DNA from: CAZMRF01 sp964568735
GTDB lineage: Bacteria; Acidobacteriota; Polarisedimenticolia; JACPZX01
Length of the DNA stretch: 64,000 bases
NCBI GenBank assembly: GCA_964568735.1
Contig: CAZMRF010000016.1
Span: forward strand, 15,368 to 79,367
Direction: 5' to 3'
The notes under the pieces are model-generated. The model saw nothing but the letters and a program-made list of their open reading frames with translations. It had not been told where the DNA came from and made no database searches. This document shows positions 25,740 through 34,244 of this stretch, one piece after another (position 1 is the first letter of the stretch; every line of letters begins with the position of its first letter). The translations under genes were made by a program, and so were the position numbers.

Positions 25740-27701
25740 ATGTGCGGGATAGCTGGAATCCTCTCCAGCGGCTCCGCCGATCACGATGACGCCATCCGGC
25801 GGATGGTGGATTCGCAGTTCCATCGCGGACCGGACCATTCGGGCATCACCAAGATTGGCCTGGCAGACGGGAATCTCTGGCTCGGCAGCACCCGCCTCGC
25901 CATCCTTGACCTCACCGAAGCCGGCTCGATGCCCATGTCAGACCCGGCCACGGGCAACACCGTCGTCCACAACGGCGAGGTCTATAACCATCCAGCCCTG
26001 CGTGAGGCGCTCCAGGGAATGGGGCGACGCTTCGTCTCCCGCAGCGACACCGAGGTAATCCTCCATGCCTGCGGGCGGAGCGGCGCTGAGGCCTTCCGTG
26101 CCTTCCAGGGAATGTTTGCCACGGCTTTCTGGGACGCCGGCCGCCGCGAGCTCCTTCTCGCCCGCGATCGGGCCGGGAAGAAGCCGCTCTACTACGCCGC
26201 GCTCCCCGGCCTCTTCGTTTTCGCTTCCGAGGTCCGTGCCCTCCTGGCGAGCGGGTTGATCCCGCGGCGGCTGAGCGCGGAGGCCCTCGATGTGTACCTC
26301 GCGAACGGCTTCGTCGTAGGGCCGGGAACGCTCGTCGAGGGGGTGCGCGCCCTGATGCCCGGCCATTGGATGCGGCTCACCTCGGATGCCCGGCCCCTGG
26401 AGATCACCTCCTACTGGAGGCCTGGCGGCCTGCGCAGGGAAGAGGCACGCGGACGTGGGCCCGAGCTCGATTCACTTCGTGATTGCTTCAGGGAAGCTGT
26501 CACGCAGCGCCTCATCGCGGACGTTCCCGTGGCCGTCTTTCTCTCGGGCGGGATGGACTCCTCCGCGATCGCCCTCGCCATTCACGAGGCCGGGTATTCG
26601 CCGATGACCTTCACCGTCGGCGTGGATGACGAGAGCCTTGATGAGTCGGCCCCCGCCCGCTCACTCGCTCAACGGATCTCCGCCCGCCACCACGAGGTGA
26701 AGATCACGGCGGAGCAGGTCGCTCAGTGGCTGCCCGACGCCGTAGCTGCGCAGGACCAGCCGAGCTTCGATGGCGTGAACACTTTTTGCGTGGCCCGGGC
26801 GGCACGGCAGGCTGGATTGAAAGTGGCGATCTCCGGCCTGGGGGCGGATGAGCTTTTCGGCGGATACCCCTTCCTCAGGTGGACCGCGTGGATGAGCCGC
26901 CTCGCCCGCGTCGCCCCCTGGCTGCCGGCGCCATGGGCGGGGGCGATCGTGCGGAGCCTCGAAGGCCGCAATGGACCTCCACCGCTCGGGGCGCCCTGGA
27001 AGGCGCTGGACCTCATGCGGTCTCCTTCGGGCGGAGAGACTGGTTCGTTCGATAGCCTCCTCGCCGGCTACCAGGTGACGCAGATCGTCTTCCCCTCCTG
27101 GGCCCGGCGGAGGCTGCTCCCTTTGCTTACAGGCGCTGACAACGGGACTGCGGTATGGCAGGCACTGGGACTGCCGGCCTCCTTCGTCGCCTTCCTGCGC
27201 ACGCAGATCCCCGAGTCCGACCCGGACCCGGGGGACTTCTTCACGATCGCCACAATGCGTCTCTTCCTGGGAGAGCGCTGCCTCAGGGACACGGACAGCA
27301 TGGCGATGGCCAGCTCGCTCGAGGTCCGAGCCCCATTCACGGACCATCGCTTCGTCGAGGAGGCGCTTCGATTCCCAGGGCGGCTCCGCTGCGCCTCGCC
27401 GCCTGAGAAGCGCTTCGAGAGGCGCCTCATGGGGCCGATCCTGGATGGAGCCTGGTCGCCGAGACCGAAGCAGGGATTCATCATGCCCTTCACCAGGTGG
27501 CTCCGCGCGAAGGAAGGCGAGCGCATGCTTCGCGAGTCGCTCTCGGATCATTCCGTGCTCGTCCGGGCCGGGCTGCGACCCGAGTCCGTGCACGAGATCC
27601 TGCGCGGTCACCTGGAGAACCCGCGACGGGTGCCATGGTCGAGAGTGTGGGCCCTCTTCGTCCTCGTCGAGTGGATCCGGCGCCATGGGATGTCCCTCTG
27701 A
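25740..27701 (+). CDS. asnB: Asparagine synthase (glutamine-hydrolysing), AsnB family
   Basis: A 653-residue two-domain amidotransferase. Met-Cys-Gly-Ile at the start leaves Cys2 as the N-terminal nucleophile of the glutaminase domain, with FHRGPD and HNGEVYNH typical of class II. The synthetase domain has the SGGMDSSAIA pyrophosphate loop, LGADELFGGY and VRAPFTDHR. In polysaccharide loci such enzymes often amidate sugar acids or attach amino acids rather than make free Asn, so this is a reasonable alternative role. ATG 25740 puts Cys at residue 2 and overrides an upstream frame extension. The stop overlaps the next ATG. Confidence 0.9.
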   Translation: MCGIAGILSSGSADHDDAIRRMVDSQFHRGPDHSGITKIGLADGNLWLGSTRLAILDLTEAGSMPMSDPATGNTVVHNGEVYNHPALREALQGMGRRFVSRSDTEVILHACGRSGAEAFRAFQGMFATAFWDAGRRELLLARDRAGKKPLYYAALPGLFVFASEVRALLASGLIPRRLSAEALDVYLANGFVVGPGTLVEGVRALMPGHWMRLTSDARPLEITSYWRPGGLRREEARGRGPELDSLRDCFREAVTQRLIADVPVAVFLSGGMDSSAIALAIHEAGYSPMTFTVGVDDESLDESAPARSLAQRISARHHEVKITAEQVAQWLPDAVAAQDQPSFDGVNTFCVARAARQAGLKVAISGLGADELFGGYPFLRWTAWMSRLARVAPWLPAPWAGAIVRSLEGRNGPPPLGAPWKALDLMRSPSGGETGSFDSLLAGYQVTQIVFPSWARRRLLPLLTGADNGTAVWQALGLPASFVAFLRTQIPESDPDPGDFFTIATMRLFLGERCLRDTDSMAMASSLEVRAPFTDHRFVEEALRFPGRLRCASPPEKRFERRLMGPILDGAWSPRPKQGFIMPFTRWLRAKEGERMLRESLSDHSVLVRAGLRPESVHEILRGHLENPRRVPWSRVWALFVLVEWIRRHGMSL

Positions 27702-28912
27702 TGGGAGCTCCTGCGTTGCGTGTTCTGCTGGGTCACAACGACTACCGGGAGCCCGGCGGTGAGAACACCTCATTCGAGGTCGAAAGCGAGCTCCTCAGAT
27801 CACACGGGATCGAGGTCATCACGTACCGCCGGGACAGCCGCGAGATCGCCGGATACTCGACACGACGGATGCTCACGCTCGGCTTTCGCGCAATCCGGGC
27901 GGGCGACTCCCGGGAGGATGTCCGGCGGCTCCTGAAGCAGCACCGGCCCGCTCTCGCCCACTTTCACAACACCTTCCCGCTGATCTCGCCTTCCGTCTAC
28001 GAGGCCTGCCGGGACGAAGGGATCCCCGTCATCCAGGCGCTGCGCAACTACCGGCTCATCTGCCCCAAGGCGACGCTGCTTCGCGACGGGCGTCCTTGCA
28101 ACGACTGCGTCGGCCGGGCGGTCGCCTGGCCAGGGATCGCGCACGCCTGCTACCAGGGCTCCCGCGCCAGAACATCCGTCGTTGCAGCCATGCTCGCCTG
28201 GCACCGCTCGCGCGGGACGTGGACTCGGGACGTCAGGCTCTTCATCACGCCGTCCGACTTCGCCCGGTCGAGGCTCATCGCTGGCGGGCTGCCGGCTGAC
28301 AGGATCGTGGTCAATCCCAACTTCACCCGCGATCCCGGAGCGGTTCCTCCTCCTCCCCCCGATGGGAAGGCCCTCTTCATCGGGAGGCTGTCCGAGGAGA
28401 AGGGAGCGGAGGATCTCCTGAGGGCGTGCGCGACGCCTGCCCTCAGAGCGCGACTGCGTCTCGCGGGGAGCGGACCCGAGGAGGCTGGCCTGCGGCGCCT
28501 CGCGTCGGAGCTGGGATACGCAGAGTCCGTGTTCGCGGGACACCTGACGGGCGACGAGATGACCGCCGAGGTGGCCGGCGCCGCCTGCATCGTGGTGCCC
28601 TCCCGTTGCTACGAGACGTTCGGTCGTGCGGTCATCGAAGCCTATGCCGCAGGCCGAGCCGTCGTCGCCGCGAGCCACGGCGCGCTCGCCGAGCTGGTGC
28701 GGGAGGGAGAGACCGGAAGCCTGTTCCGCCCCGCAGATCCTGGAAGTCTCGCCGGAGCGATCGAGCGGCTGCTCTCCACGCCCGGCGGCCTCCAACGGAT
28801 GGGCGCCGCCGCACGACGGGAGTACGAGGCGCGCTACACGCCCAGAGCGGGGTTCGAAAACCTCATGCGCATCTACAAGGTTGCGATCGACGGGTCGCAG
28901 CTTCCTTCCTGA
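27701..28912 (+). CDS. GT4 family glycosyltransferase
   Basis: 403 residues with ATG overlapping the asnB stop. VLLGHNDYREPGGENTSFEV is the glycine-rich acceptor loop typical of one GT4 subgroup, followed by HFHNTFPLISPS, QALRNYRLICP with CNDCVG (paired Cys), LFIGRLSEEKGAEDLL, LAGSGPE and CYETFGRAVIEAYAAGR. It is the last gene of the rightward half. Its stop is 21 bases from a convergent methyltransferase, with no terminator between. Confidence 0.87.
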   Translation: MGAPALRVLLGHNDYREPGGENTSFEVESELLRSHGIEVITYRRDSREIAGYSTRRMLTLGFRAIRAGDSREDVRRLLKQHRPALAHFHNTFPLISPSVYEACRDEGIPVIQALRNYRLICPKATLLRDGRPCNDCVGRAVAWPGIAHACYQGSRARTSVVAAMLAWHRSRGTWTRDVRLFITPSDFARSRLIAGGLPADRIVVNPNFTRDPGAVPPPPPDGKALFIGRLSEEKGAEDLLRACATPALRARLRLAGSGPEEAGLRRLASELGYAESVFAGHLTGDEMTAEVAGAACIVVPSRCYETFGRAVIEAYAAGRAVVAASHGALAELVREGETGSLFRPADPGSLAGAIERLLSTPGGLQRMGAAARREYEARYTPRAGFENLMRIYKVAIDGSQLPS

Positions 28913-28933
28913 TCCCGTATCGCCGCCTCTTCT

Positions 28934-29785
28934 TCAGAGAGATCCGTCCCGTCGAGCGGCCCGGCGGCATGCGAATACGGCGAGCCCGATCGAGTGGAAG
29001 GTCCGCCTCCTGAGCACGGCGGTCTTCGTCCAGTGCTTCAGCGCGCCCGCCATTGTTCGGGCCGTGGAGTGATTCCACGGGAGGTGGTCCGGCTGGCTTC
29101 TGAAGGCATCCGTCGACAGCAGATCAGGCGAGTGATTGGTCGAGTCACTATCGAATAGCGGCTCGAGACCGCTACGAATCAAGGTGGACCGGAAAGCCTC
29201 GAGATTCCCTGGATTCAGGAAACTCTCGCCGCCGGCAGCCTCGAGGGAGACGTCCACGGTGATCAGGCAGATTCCCTTCGGCGAGAGGACCCTGTGGAAT
29301 TCCGCGAGAGCCGCCTCGGCCGCCTTCAGCGGGAGATGCTCCAGGACGGAAACGCAGATGACAGTCGAGTACGATGCCGATCGATAGGGCAGCCTGCCAA
29401 GATCTCCGATCTCCAGAGAAACGCGTAGTCGGGCCGGCAACAGTTCATTCCGCGCCACGAAGGCAGCGCCCAGTCGTTCGTCCCCGTCGAAACACCTGAC
29501 CCGGAGTCCCCGCGATTTGAGATAGAAGGGGAAGAAGGTGATTCCCGAGCCTGCGTCGAGTATCCGGCCGCTCGTCTCCCCCAGCTCCGCGAGATGGTGG
29601 AGAATCCAGGGATACTCGTACTGCCGGCTCCACTGGTGAAGAGCATCCGGTGGCCAGGGCACGTCGGGCCACCACCGTTCTCGATCCCTGAGGAACGGAG
29701 CCGAGAATCGCTCCATCTCCCTGAAAGCAGACGCCCGGCGCGAATCCTGAAGGTCTGAAAGCCGGACGAGCCCGCACTTCTCCAT
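28934..29785 (-). CDS. Class I SAM-dependent methyltransferase
   Basis: 283 residues. The SAM-binding loop GRILDAGSGITFFPFYL is followed by VRCFDGDERLG and LEIGDLGRLPYRSASYSTVICVSVLEHL, the pattern of small-molecule methyltransferases. The base composition is plainly less GC-rich than the neighbouring transferases, with more A/T third positions, as is that of the next gene. This suggests that the pair was gained separately. It lies at the meeting point of the two halves of the polysaccharide locus. The substrate is unknown; a sugar or lipid-linked intermediate is likely from context. Confidence 0.8.
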   Translation of the reverse strand: MEKCGLVRLSDLQDSRRASAFREMERFSAPFLRDRERWWPDVPWPPDALHQWSRQYEYPWILHHLAELGETSGRILDAGSGITFFPFYLKSRGLRVRCFDGDERLGAAFVARNELLPARLRVSLEIGDLGRLPYRSASYSTVICVSVLEHLPLKAAEAALAEFHRVLSPKGICLITVDVSLEAAGGESFLNPGNLEAFRSTLIRSGLEPLFDSDSTNHSPDLLSTDAFRSQPDHLPWNHSTARTMAGALKHWTKTAVLRRRTFHSIGLAVFACRRAARRDGSL

Positions 29786-29800
29786 CCGCGTCCCGCCGAG

Positions 29801-30493
29801 TCAGCTTCGCTCGAAAAGGTAGAAGTCCGGCAGGGTCCGTCGGTCCCTCTCATCCGATATCGAGAAAGGATTCGGTACGTGCTCGGTCACACTCCAGCCT
29901 GGCAGCCGTTCACTGACGAAGTCTGTGAATCTACGATGGAGCACGTGCGGCGCCCGCCATCGAGGCTGCGTATTGGAGTCCGTTGAGTAAATCACGACGT
30001 AGCGAGTCGACGTCCGGAAGAGGCGTTCCATGTACTCACGGTAGGTACCATCCTCCACAAGGTGGTAAATGACGTCGAGTGACACGGAAAGCTCCGCCCG
30101 CTCCTCCTGGTACTCACTGACAAGCTTGAACGCTTTGCGAGGGTCCTTGGAGAAGAGCCCTCTGCATTTCTCGACCGCCGCCGGACTGACATCGAATCCG
30201 AGGTAGATTGAGTACTGAATCTGTTCCAAGAGGTGACCGTCGCCACATCCGAACTCGATGGCCGATCCGATCCTCCTTTCGCTGATGAACCGGTTCATTT
30301 GATCCGTCTTGAACCTGACCAGCTCTGGTGCGTAGGAGCCCGGCCCGGAGTCTCCCCCGCTCCGATAGTAGCCAATCCAGTATTTCTCGGATCCCGGGAA
30401 GGTGACCCGCCGGATCCCTCGAACGAGGCCACCGACGAGTGTCCCCAGAATAGGCAGACGGCGTGCCTTGTCCGGAATCCCGAGCAGGTTCAT
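29801..30493 (-). CDS. SAM-dependent methyltransferase (class I)
   Basis: 230 residues. SAIEFGCGDGHLLEQIQ is the SAM loop, followed by YLGFDVSPAAVEKCRGLF and SVSLDVIYHLVED. A preceding stretch with WIGYYRSGGDSGPGSY is common in methyltransferases of nucleotide-sugar and O-antigen loci. Gene and product have lower GC codons than the flanking DNA. It is 15 bases from the downstream methyltransferase and about 38 from the upstream selenoprotein gene, in the same direction, so a shared transcript is likely. Confidence 0.8.
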   Translation of the reverse strand: MNLLGIPDKARRLPILGTLVGGLVRGIRRVTFPGSEKYWIGYYRSGGDSGPGSYAPELVRFKTDQMNRFISERRIGSAIEFGCGDGHLLEQIQYSIYLGFDVSPAAVEKCRGLFSKDPRKAFKLVSEYQEERAELSVSLDVIYHLVEDGTYREYMERLFRTSTRYVVIYSTDSNTQPRWRAPHVLHRRFTDFVSERLPGWSVTEHVPNPFSISDERDRRTLPDFYLFERS

Positions 30494-30530
30494 CGGGCCG
30501 CTTCTGATGGGTCCTGCCTCTCAGCGGTTC

Positions 30531-30773
30531 TCATGCCGCGAGCCGCTTCCTGACCGCTTCCACGACCTTCTTCCCGGTCGGCAGCACGCCCAGAAAGGCC
30601 ATCGCGCCGGCGTCGATAAGGACTTCCCCGTCCACGAGGATCTTGAACTCGCCGTAGCGGCCGTGGACCATCTCGACCTCGGTCTTCAGCTCCCGCCGGA
30701 TTCGCGCCGCCACCCGGGCGGCATGCACCCCCGACAGTCAGTACACGCAGTATCGAACCTGAATCCTGGCCAT
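30531..30773 (-). CDS. SelW/Rdx-family selenoprotein with in-frame TGA (Sec12)
   Basis: An 80-residue thioredoxin-like redox protein. Read from ATG at 30773, with Shine-Dalgarno GGGAGG five bases upstream (30779-30784), the product begins MARIQVRYCVY-U. The TGA at 30738-30740 falls exactly at the second residue of the CxxU redox motif (Cys9, Sec12) of the Rdx family. The remaining 68 residues continue without break to a normal TGA stop and match Rdx proteins (GRYGEFKILVDGEVLID, FLGVLPTGKKVVEAV). Elsewhere in the window TGA is a normal stop, often within ATGA/GTGA overlaps, so recoding is local. A GC-rich hairpin follows the TGA. Standard gene callers would start at GTG 30728 and miss the active site. 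No selenium machinery genes are in view. Confidence 0.85.
30706..30740 (-). promoter_or_regulatory. Putative bacterial SECIS element after the recoded TGA
   Basis: From the TGA (30740-30738, - strand) a hairpin begins 15 bases further on. GCCGCC pairs with GGCGGC around the loop CGGGU (30722-30706). A U-G pair and an unpaired region below the stem could give the bulge needed by SelB, and the loop ends in GGU. The position matches bacterial SECIS elements, which lie within the coding region just after UGA. The fold was done by eye. Confidence 0.55.
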
Positions 30774-30806
30774 GGGTCCCTCCCTACAACGACTCGGGGG
30801 CGGCGC

Positions 30807-31823
30807 CTACCTCTCCGCGAGCATCGCCTCGAGCGAGGCGGCGACCACCTTGCGGTCCCGGGACTTCACGTACCAGTCGATCGTGCGCTGGAGGCCCTCC
30901 TTGAACATGACCTGGGGCTCCCAGCCGAGGAGGCGCTTTGCGAGCGCGTTGTCGGCCACGCGGTTGTAGGGGCCCGTGGGCATGTCGGGGCGCGTCACGA
31001 GCTTCGCCTCCTTGCCCATGGAGCGCAGCACGTCGCGCGCGGCGTCGATGACGCGGATCCTCTCCATCGTGCCCAGGTTCACGGCGGTGGCGTCGTCGAT
31101 GCGCTCGGCGGCCGCGATCGTCCCGCTGACGATGTCGGAGATGTAGGTCCAGTTGCGGATCTGCTCCCCGGTCCCCCAGACCTCGAAGGGGTTCTGCCCG
31201 ACGAAGGCGCGCGCGATCATCGCGATGACGGCGTGGTTCTCGACGCCCCGGGGCCCGTAGACGGTGAAGTAGCGGCACGAGGCGGACTTCATTCCGAAGT
31301 CGCGGTGGTAGGCCTTGAGGGTCATTTCCCCCATGAGCTTCGCCCAGCCGTAGGTGTTGTCGGCGTCGAAGGGGGGGCCGACCATCTCCTCGGTCAGGTA
31401 GAGGATCTCGCCCGGATCCTCCTGGAGGTGGTTGGGGTAGACGCAGCCGGAAGAGGCGTAGACGACCTTCTCGACGCCCGCCGCCCGGCAGGCCTCAAGG
31501 AGGATCCCGTCCAGCATCAGGTTGCGGGCGCAGGCGGCCTGGTGGAGATCCACGTAGCCCCGTCCCCCGTGGTCCGCGGCGAGGTGGAAGACGAGCTTCT
31601 GCCCGCGGACGGCAGCCTCGGCTGCCTCCTGCCGCTTCAGGTCGGCCTTCATCAGCTCGACCCTGCCCGAGGCCAGGTGGGCTTGGAGATTTTCCAGCCG
31701 GCCGCTGCTGAGGTCGTCGGCAACCGTGACGCGGGCTCCCCGTTCGACGAGCACGTCCACGAGGTGCGAGCCGATGAACGAGGCGCCTCCGGTGACGAGC
31801 ACCGGTAATCCTTTCCAATCCAT
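30807..31823 (-). CDS. NAD-dependent sugar epimerase/dehydratase (GDP-mannose 3,5-epimerase-like)
   Basis: 338 residues, short-chain dehydrogenase extended class. VLVTGGASFIGSHLVDVL is the NAD site. HLAADHGGRGYVDLHQ and YASSGCVYP resemble plant-type GDP-mannose 3,5-epimerases, and YGWAKLMGE gives the catalytic Tyr-x3-Lys. NWTYISDIV is the usual substrate-side motif. It should produce an activated sugar for the glycan locus. ATG 31823 is preferred because the G-run upstream is nine bases away; ATG 31832 is in frame but too close to it. Confidence 0.83.
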   Translation of the reverse strand: MDWKGLPVLVTGGASFIGSHLVDVLVERGARVTVADDLSSGRLENLQAHLASGRVELMKADLKRQEAAEAAVRGQKLVFHLAADHGGRGYVDLHQAACARNLMLDGILLEACRAAGVEKVVYASSGCVYPNHLQEDPGEILYLTEEMVGPPFDADNTYGWAKLMGEMTLKAYHRDFGMKSASCRYFTVYGPRGVENHAVIAMIARAFVGQNPFEVWGTGEQIRNWTYISDIVSGTIAAAERIDDATAVNLGTMERIRVIDAARDVLRSMGKEAKLVTRPDMPTGPYNRVADNALAKRLLGWEPQVMFKEGLQRTIDWYVKSRDRKVVAASLEAMLAER

Positions 31824-31866
31824 CACGACCATCCCCCGTGTTCCATCCCGGCCCGGCCGGGCCCCT

Positions 31867-32802
31867 TCAGTCGAAGCGCCTCAGGCGCATCCGCTCCAGG
31901 GCGACGTTGTAGGCGAAGCGGGGGCCCTGGACGAGATACCGCCTCCACAGGCGCCGCGGCTCCCGCGCCAGCCTGAAGAGCCATTCGAGCCCGTTCTCCC
32001 TCATCCACTCCGGCGCCTGCCTCAGGCGCCCCGAGTTCAGATCGAAGGCCGCACCGACGCCCACGAGAAGCGGCACGTCGAGCCTCCCGCGGCTCTCCTG
32101 CATCCACTTTTCCTGTTTCGGTGTGCTCAGCCCCACCCAGACGACGTCGGGCCGCGTCGCCGAGATGGTCTTCCAGACCTCTTCACGCTCAGAGGTGCTC
32201 AGTGTGCGGTAGGGCGGAGACAGGGTCCCCGCGATCACCGTGCCGGGGAAGCGCTCCGCCAGTCGCGCCGCAAGCGCATCTGCGATCCCAGGGGCGCCGC
32301 CATACAGGAAGTGGCGGCAGCCGCGGCTTGCTGCGGACTCGAAGAACTCGAGCATCAGCTCGGGACCGTAGACGCGCCGCTTGAGCGGATGGCCGCTCAT
32401 TCGTGCAAGCCAGACGAGAGGCATGCCGTCCGGGACGACGAGGTCCGCGGCCAGGAGCGCCTCGCGTGTCTCCGGGTCACCGAGCGCCTCGGTGACGCCG
32501 TGCATTCCGGTGACCGCGACGAGGCGGCCTCGCTCCCCCGCCTCGATCCAGCCCAGCATGCGCTCGACGGCACCGGGGATCTGGACGGCATCCACCGGGA
32601 TCCCCAACACGCGAAATCGAGCCGGAGCGTGACCGGCACTCCCGAGTGTCGCGCGAGCGGGAGCTGGCGCGGCCCCGAGAATCCTCTCCGAGGGCACCGG
32701 GCCTGTGGGCCACGTCCCCGATGGGGCGGTGGGCTCGACGGCCGAGCCCTGAGCAATCATCCGGGGGCGAGGTGCCCTGGCGGGTCGCGGGCCGCTCAGC
32801 AT
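31867..32802 (-). CDS. WecG/TagA/CpsF family glycosyltransferase (GT26)
   Basis: 311 residues. After a 60-residue low-complexity lead comes the GT26 domain: VDAVQIPGAVERMLGWIEAG, VTGMHGV, LVVPDGMPLVWLARM, YGPELM, FLYGGAPG and VWVGLSTPKQEKWM. These transferases usually add the second sugar onto an undecaprenyl-linked primer sugar. ATG at 32802 overlaps the end of the priming transferase gene by seven bases, which fits this order of steps. A GAGGGG site precedes it. Confidence 0.87.
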   Translation of the reverse strand: MLSGPRPARAPRPRMIAQGSAVEPTAPSGTWPTGPVPSERILGAAPAPARATLGSAGHAPARFRVLGIPVDAVQIPGAVERMLGWIEAGERGRLVAVTGMHGVTEALGDPETREALLAADLVVPDGMPLVWLARMSGHPLKRRVYGPELMLEFFESAASRGCRHFLYGGAPGIADALAARLAERFPGTVIAGTLSPPYRTLSTSEREEVWKTISATRPDVVWVGLSTPKQEKWMQESRGRLDVPLLVGVGAAFDLNSGRLRQAPEWMRENGLEWLFRLAREPRRLWRRYLVQGPRFAYNVALERMRLRRFD

Positions 32803-34244
32803 GCGCCCCTCCCCCCGAGGGCGGCCGGGAGGGTCTCGAGGAGGATCTGGAGGTCGAGGCGGAAGCTCCACCCGCGGACGTAGAGGATGTCGTACCGGAT
32901 CATCTCCTCGAAACGGACGTCGCTGCGCCCCCGCACCTGCCAGAGGCCCGTGATGCCCGGGCGCACCTTGGCGCGGTCCTGCGCCCAGGCGCGGTGCTCG
33001 CTGCTGAGGCCGTCCGGGTCGAGATCCTCGGCCGGCAGCGGCCTCGGGCCGACGAGGCTCATCTCGCCGATGAGTACATTGACGAGCTGCGGCAGCTCGT
33101 CGAGGCTGAAGCGCCTCATGAAGCGGCCGATGGGGGTCACTCTCGGGTCGTCGCCGATCTTGAAGAGGTGCCCCTGCTTCTCGTTGCGCGCGGCAAGGGA
33201 GGCTCGCCGATCGCCGGCGTCGGCCACCATCGTGCGGAACTTGTAGAACTTGAAGTAGCGCCCGCCTCGGCCCACCCTCGGTGCGACGTAGAGCACCGGG
33301 CCCGGCGAGGTCAGTTTCACGAGGGCGGCCAGCGCGAGGAGGAAGGGGCTCCCCACGACGAGGAGCAGACCCGCCGCCGCCAGATCGAAGATTCGCTTGG
33401 AGAGGTCCTGGAGCCTCGTGAACTCCACGCCCCTCAGCTCCACGAGGCGGACCGTGCCGACCTCGGTGAGAGCGATCCGCATGGAGCCCTCGTGGATGAC
33501 GCCAGCGGTGTGGTTGACCGGCACTCCCATCCGCGTGCAGGTCGAGATGCATTCCCCCAGGTGCTCCGCGGAGATCTCGCTCTCGACGGCGATCACGCGG
33601 TCGATGGCGTGCCGGTTGATGATGATGCCGAGGTCGGCGAGGGAGCCGAGCACCGGGACGGGGTTGCCGAGGACGCCGGCTCCTGTCCCCGGCTCGGGCG
33701 TCACGACGCCGCAGATGCGCGCGGAGTCGGGGGCGGTCTTCTCGATCCTCCCGATGAGCGCGGCGGCGGCGGCGCCCGTGCCCACGATGAGGACGCGCTG
33801 GGGCCCGAGGGCACGCCAGCCTGCGGCCTTCAGGGCCAGGAAGAGAATCGCCCTGCCGGCGAGCATCAACAAGACACCAAGGGTGCCGAGGAGGATGACG
33901 AAGGAGCGGGAGAGATCCGTCCCGAAGTCCCTCAAGAAAAAGGTCGCCACGATCGTCAGGACGAGGACGAGACCCATCGCCTCCACGACCTGCGTGATCG
34001 TGGTGAGCAGCCGGGGACCGCGGCGCGTCCGGTAGAGGCCTATCCAGGGGGCCGCGCCCACCCAGAGGAGAACGACGAGTCCAAGGGGCGGAATGAGGTA
34101 GTCGATCTGCGGAACGTCGATCTGGGCCTTGAAGAACTGGTTCAGGGAGACCCGCAGCATCTGCGCGGCCTGGTAGGCCGCGATGATGGCCGCGAGATCC
34201 ACGAGCATCGTCAGGAGGCGGATGTCCCGCCGCCAGCCCCTCAT
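32796..34244 (-). CDS. Polyisoprenyl-phosphate hexose-1-phosphate transferase (priming transferase)
   Basis: 482 residues. Four N-terminal membrane helices, a Rossmann-like CoA-binding-type domain (RVLIVGTGAAAAALIGRI), then a re-entrant helix and a C-terminal catalytic domain. Catalytic motifs are KFYKFRTMVADA, SLDELPQLVNVLIGEMSLVG with the Asp-Glu pair, GPRP and KVRPGITGLWQVRGRS. It resembles WbaP/WcaJ/ExoY-type enzymes that load the first sugar phosphate on undecaprenyl phosphate, starting Wzx/Wzy-dependent synthesis. It overlaps the adjacent genes on both sides. Confidence 0.9.
   Translation of the reverse strand: MRGWRRDIRLLTMLVDLAAIIAAYQAAQMLRVSLNQFFKAQIDVPQIDYLIPPLGLVVLLWVGAAPWIGLYRTRRGPRLLTTITQVVEAMGLVLVLTIVATFFLRDFGTDLSRSFVILLGTLGVLLMLAGRAILFLALKAAGWRALGPQRVLIVGTGAAAAALIGRIEKTAPDSARICGVVTPEPGTGAGVLGNPVPVLGSLADLGIIINRHAIDRVIAVESEISAEHLGECISTCTRMGVPVNHTAGVIHEGSMRIALTEVGTVRLVELRGVEFTRLQDLSKRIFDLAAAGLLLVVGSPFLLALAALVKLTSPGPVLYVAPRVGRGGRYFKFYKFRTMVADAGDRRASLAARNEKQGHLFKIGDDPRVTPIGRFMRRFSLDELPQLVNVLIGEMSLVGPRPLPAEDLDPDGLSSEHRAWAQDRAKVRPGITGLWQVRGRSDVRFEEMIRYDILYVRGWSFRLDLQILLETLPAALGGRGAC

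Noticed and set aside
30531..30728. Truncated 65-residue protein or pseudogene starting at GTG 30728
   Set aside because: The upstream ATG, Shine-Dalgarno sequence and CxxU placement of the TGA make a recoded full-length gene much more likely than decay.
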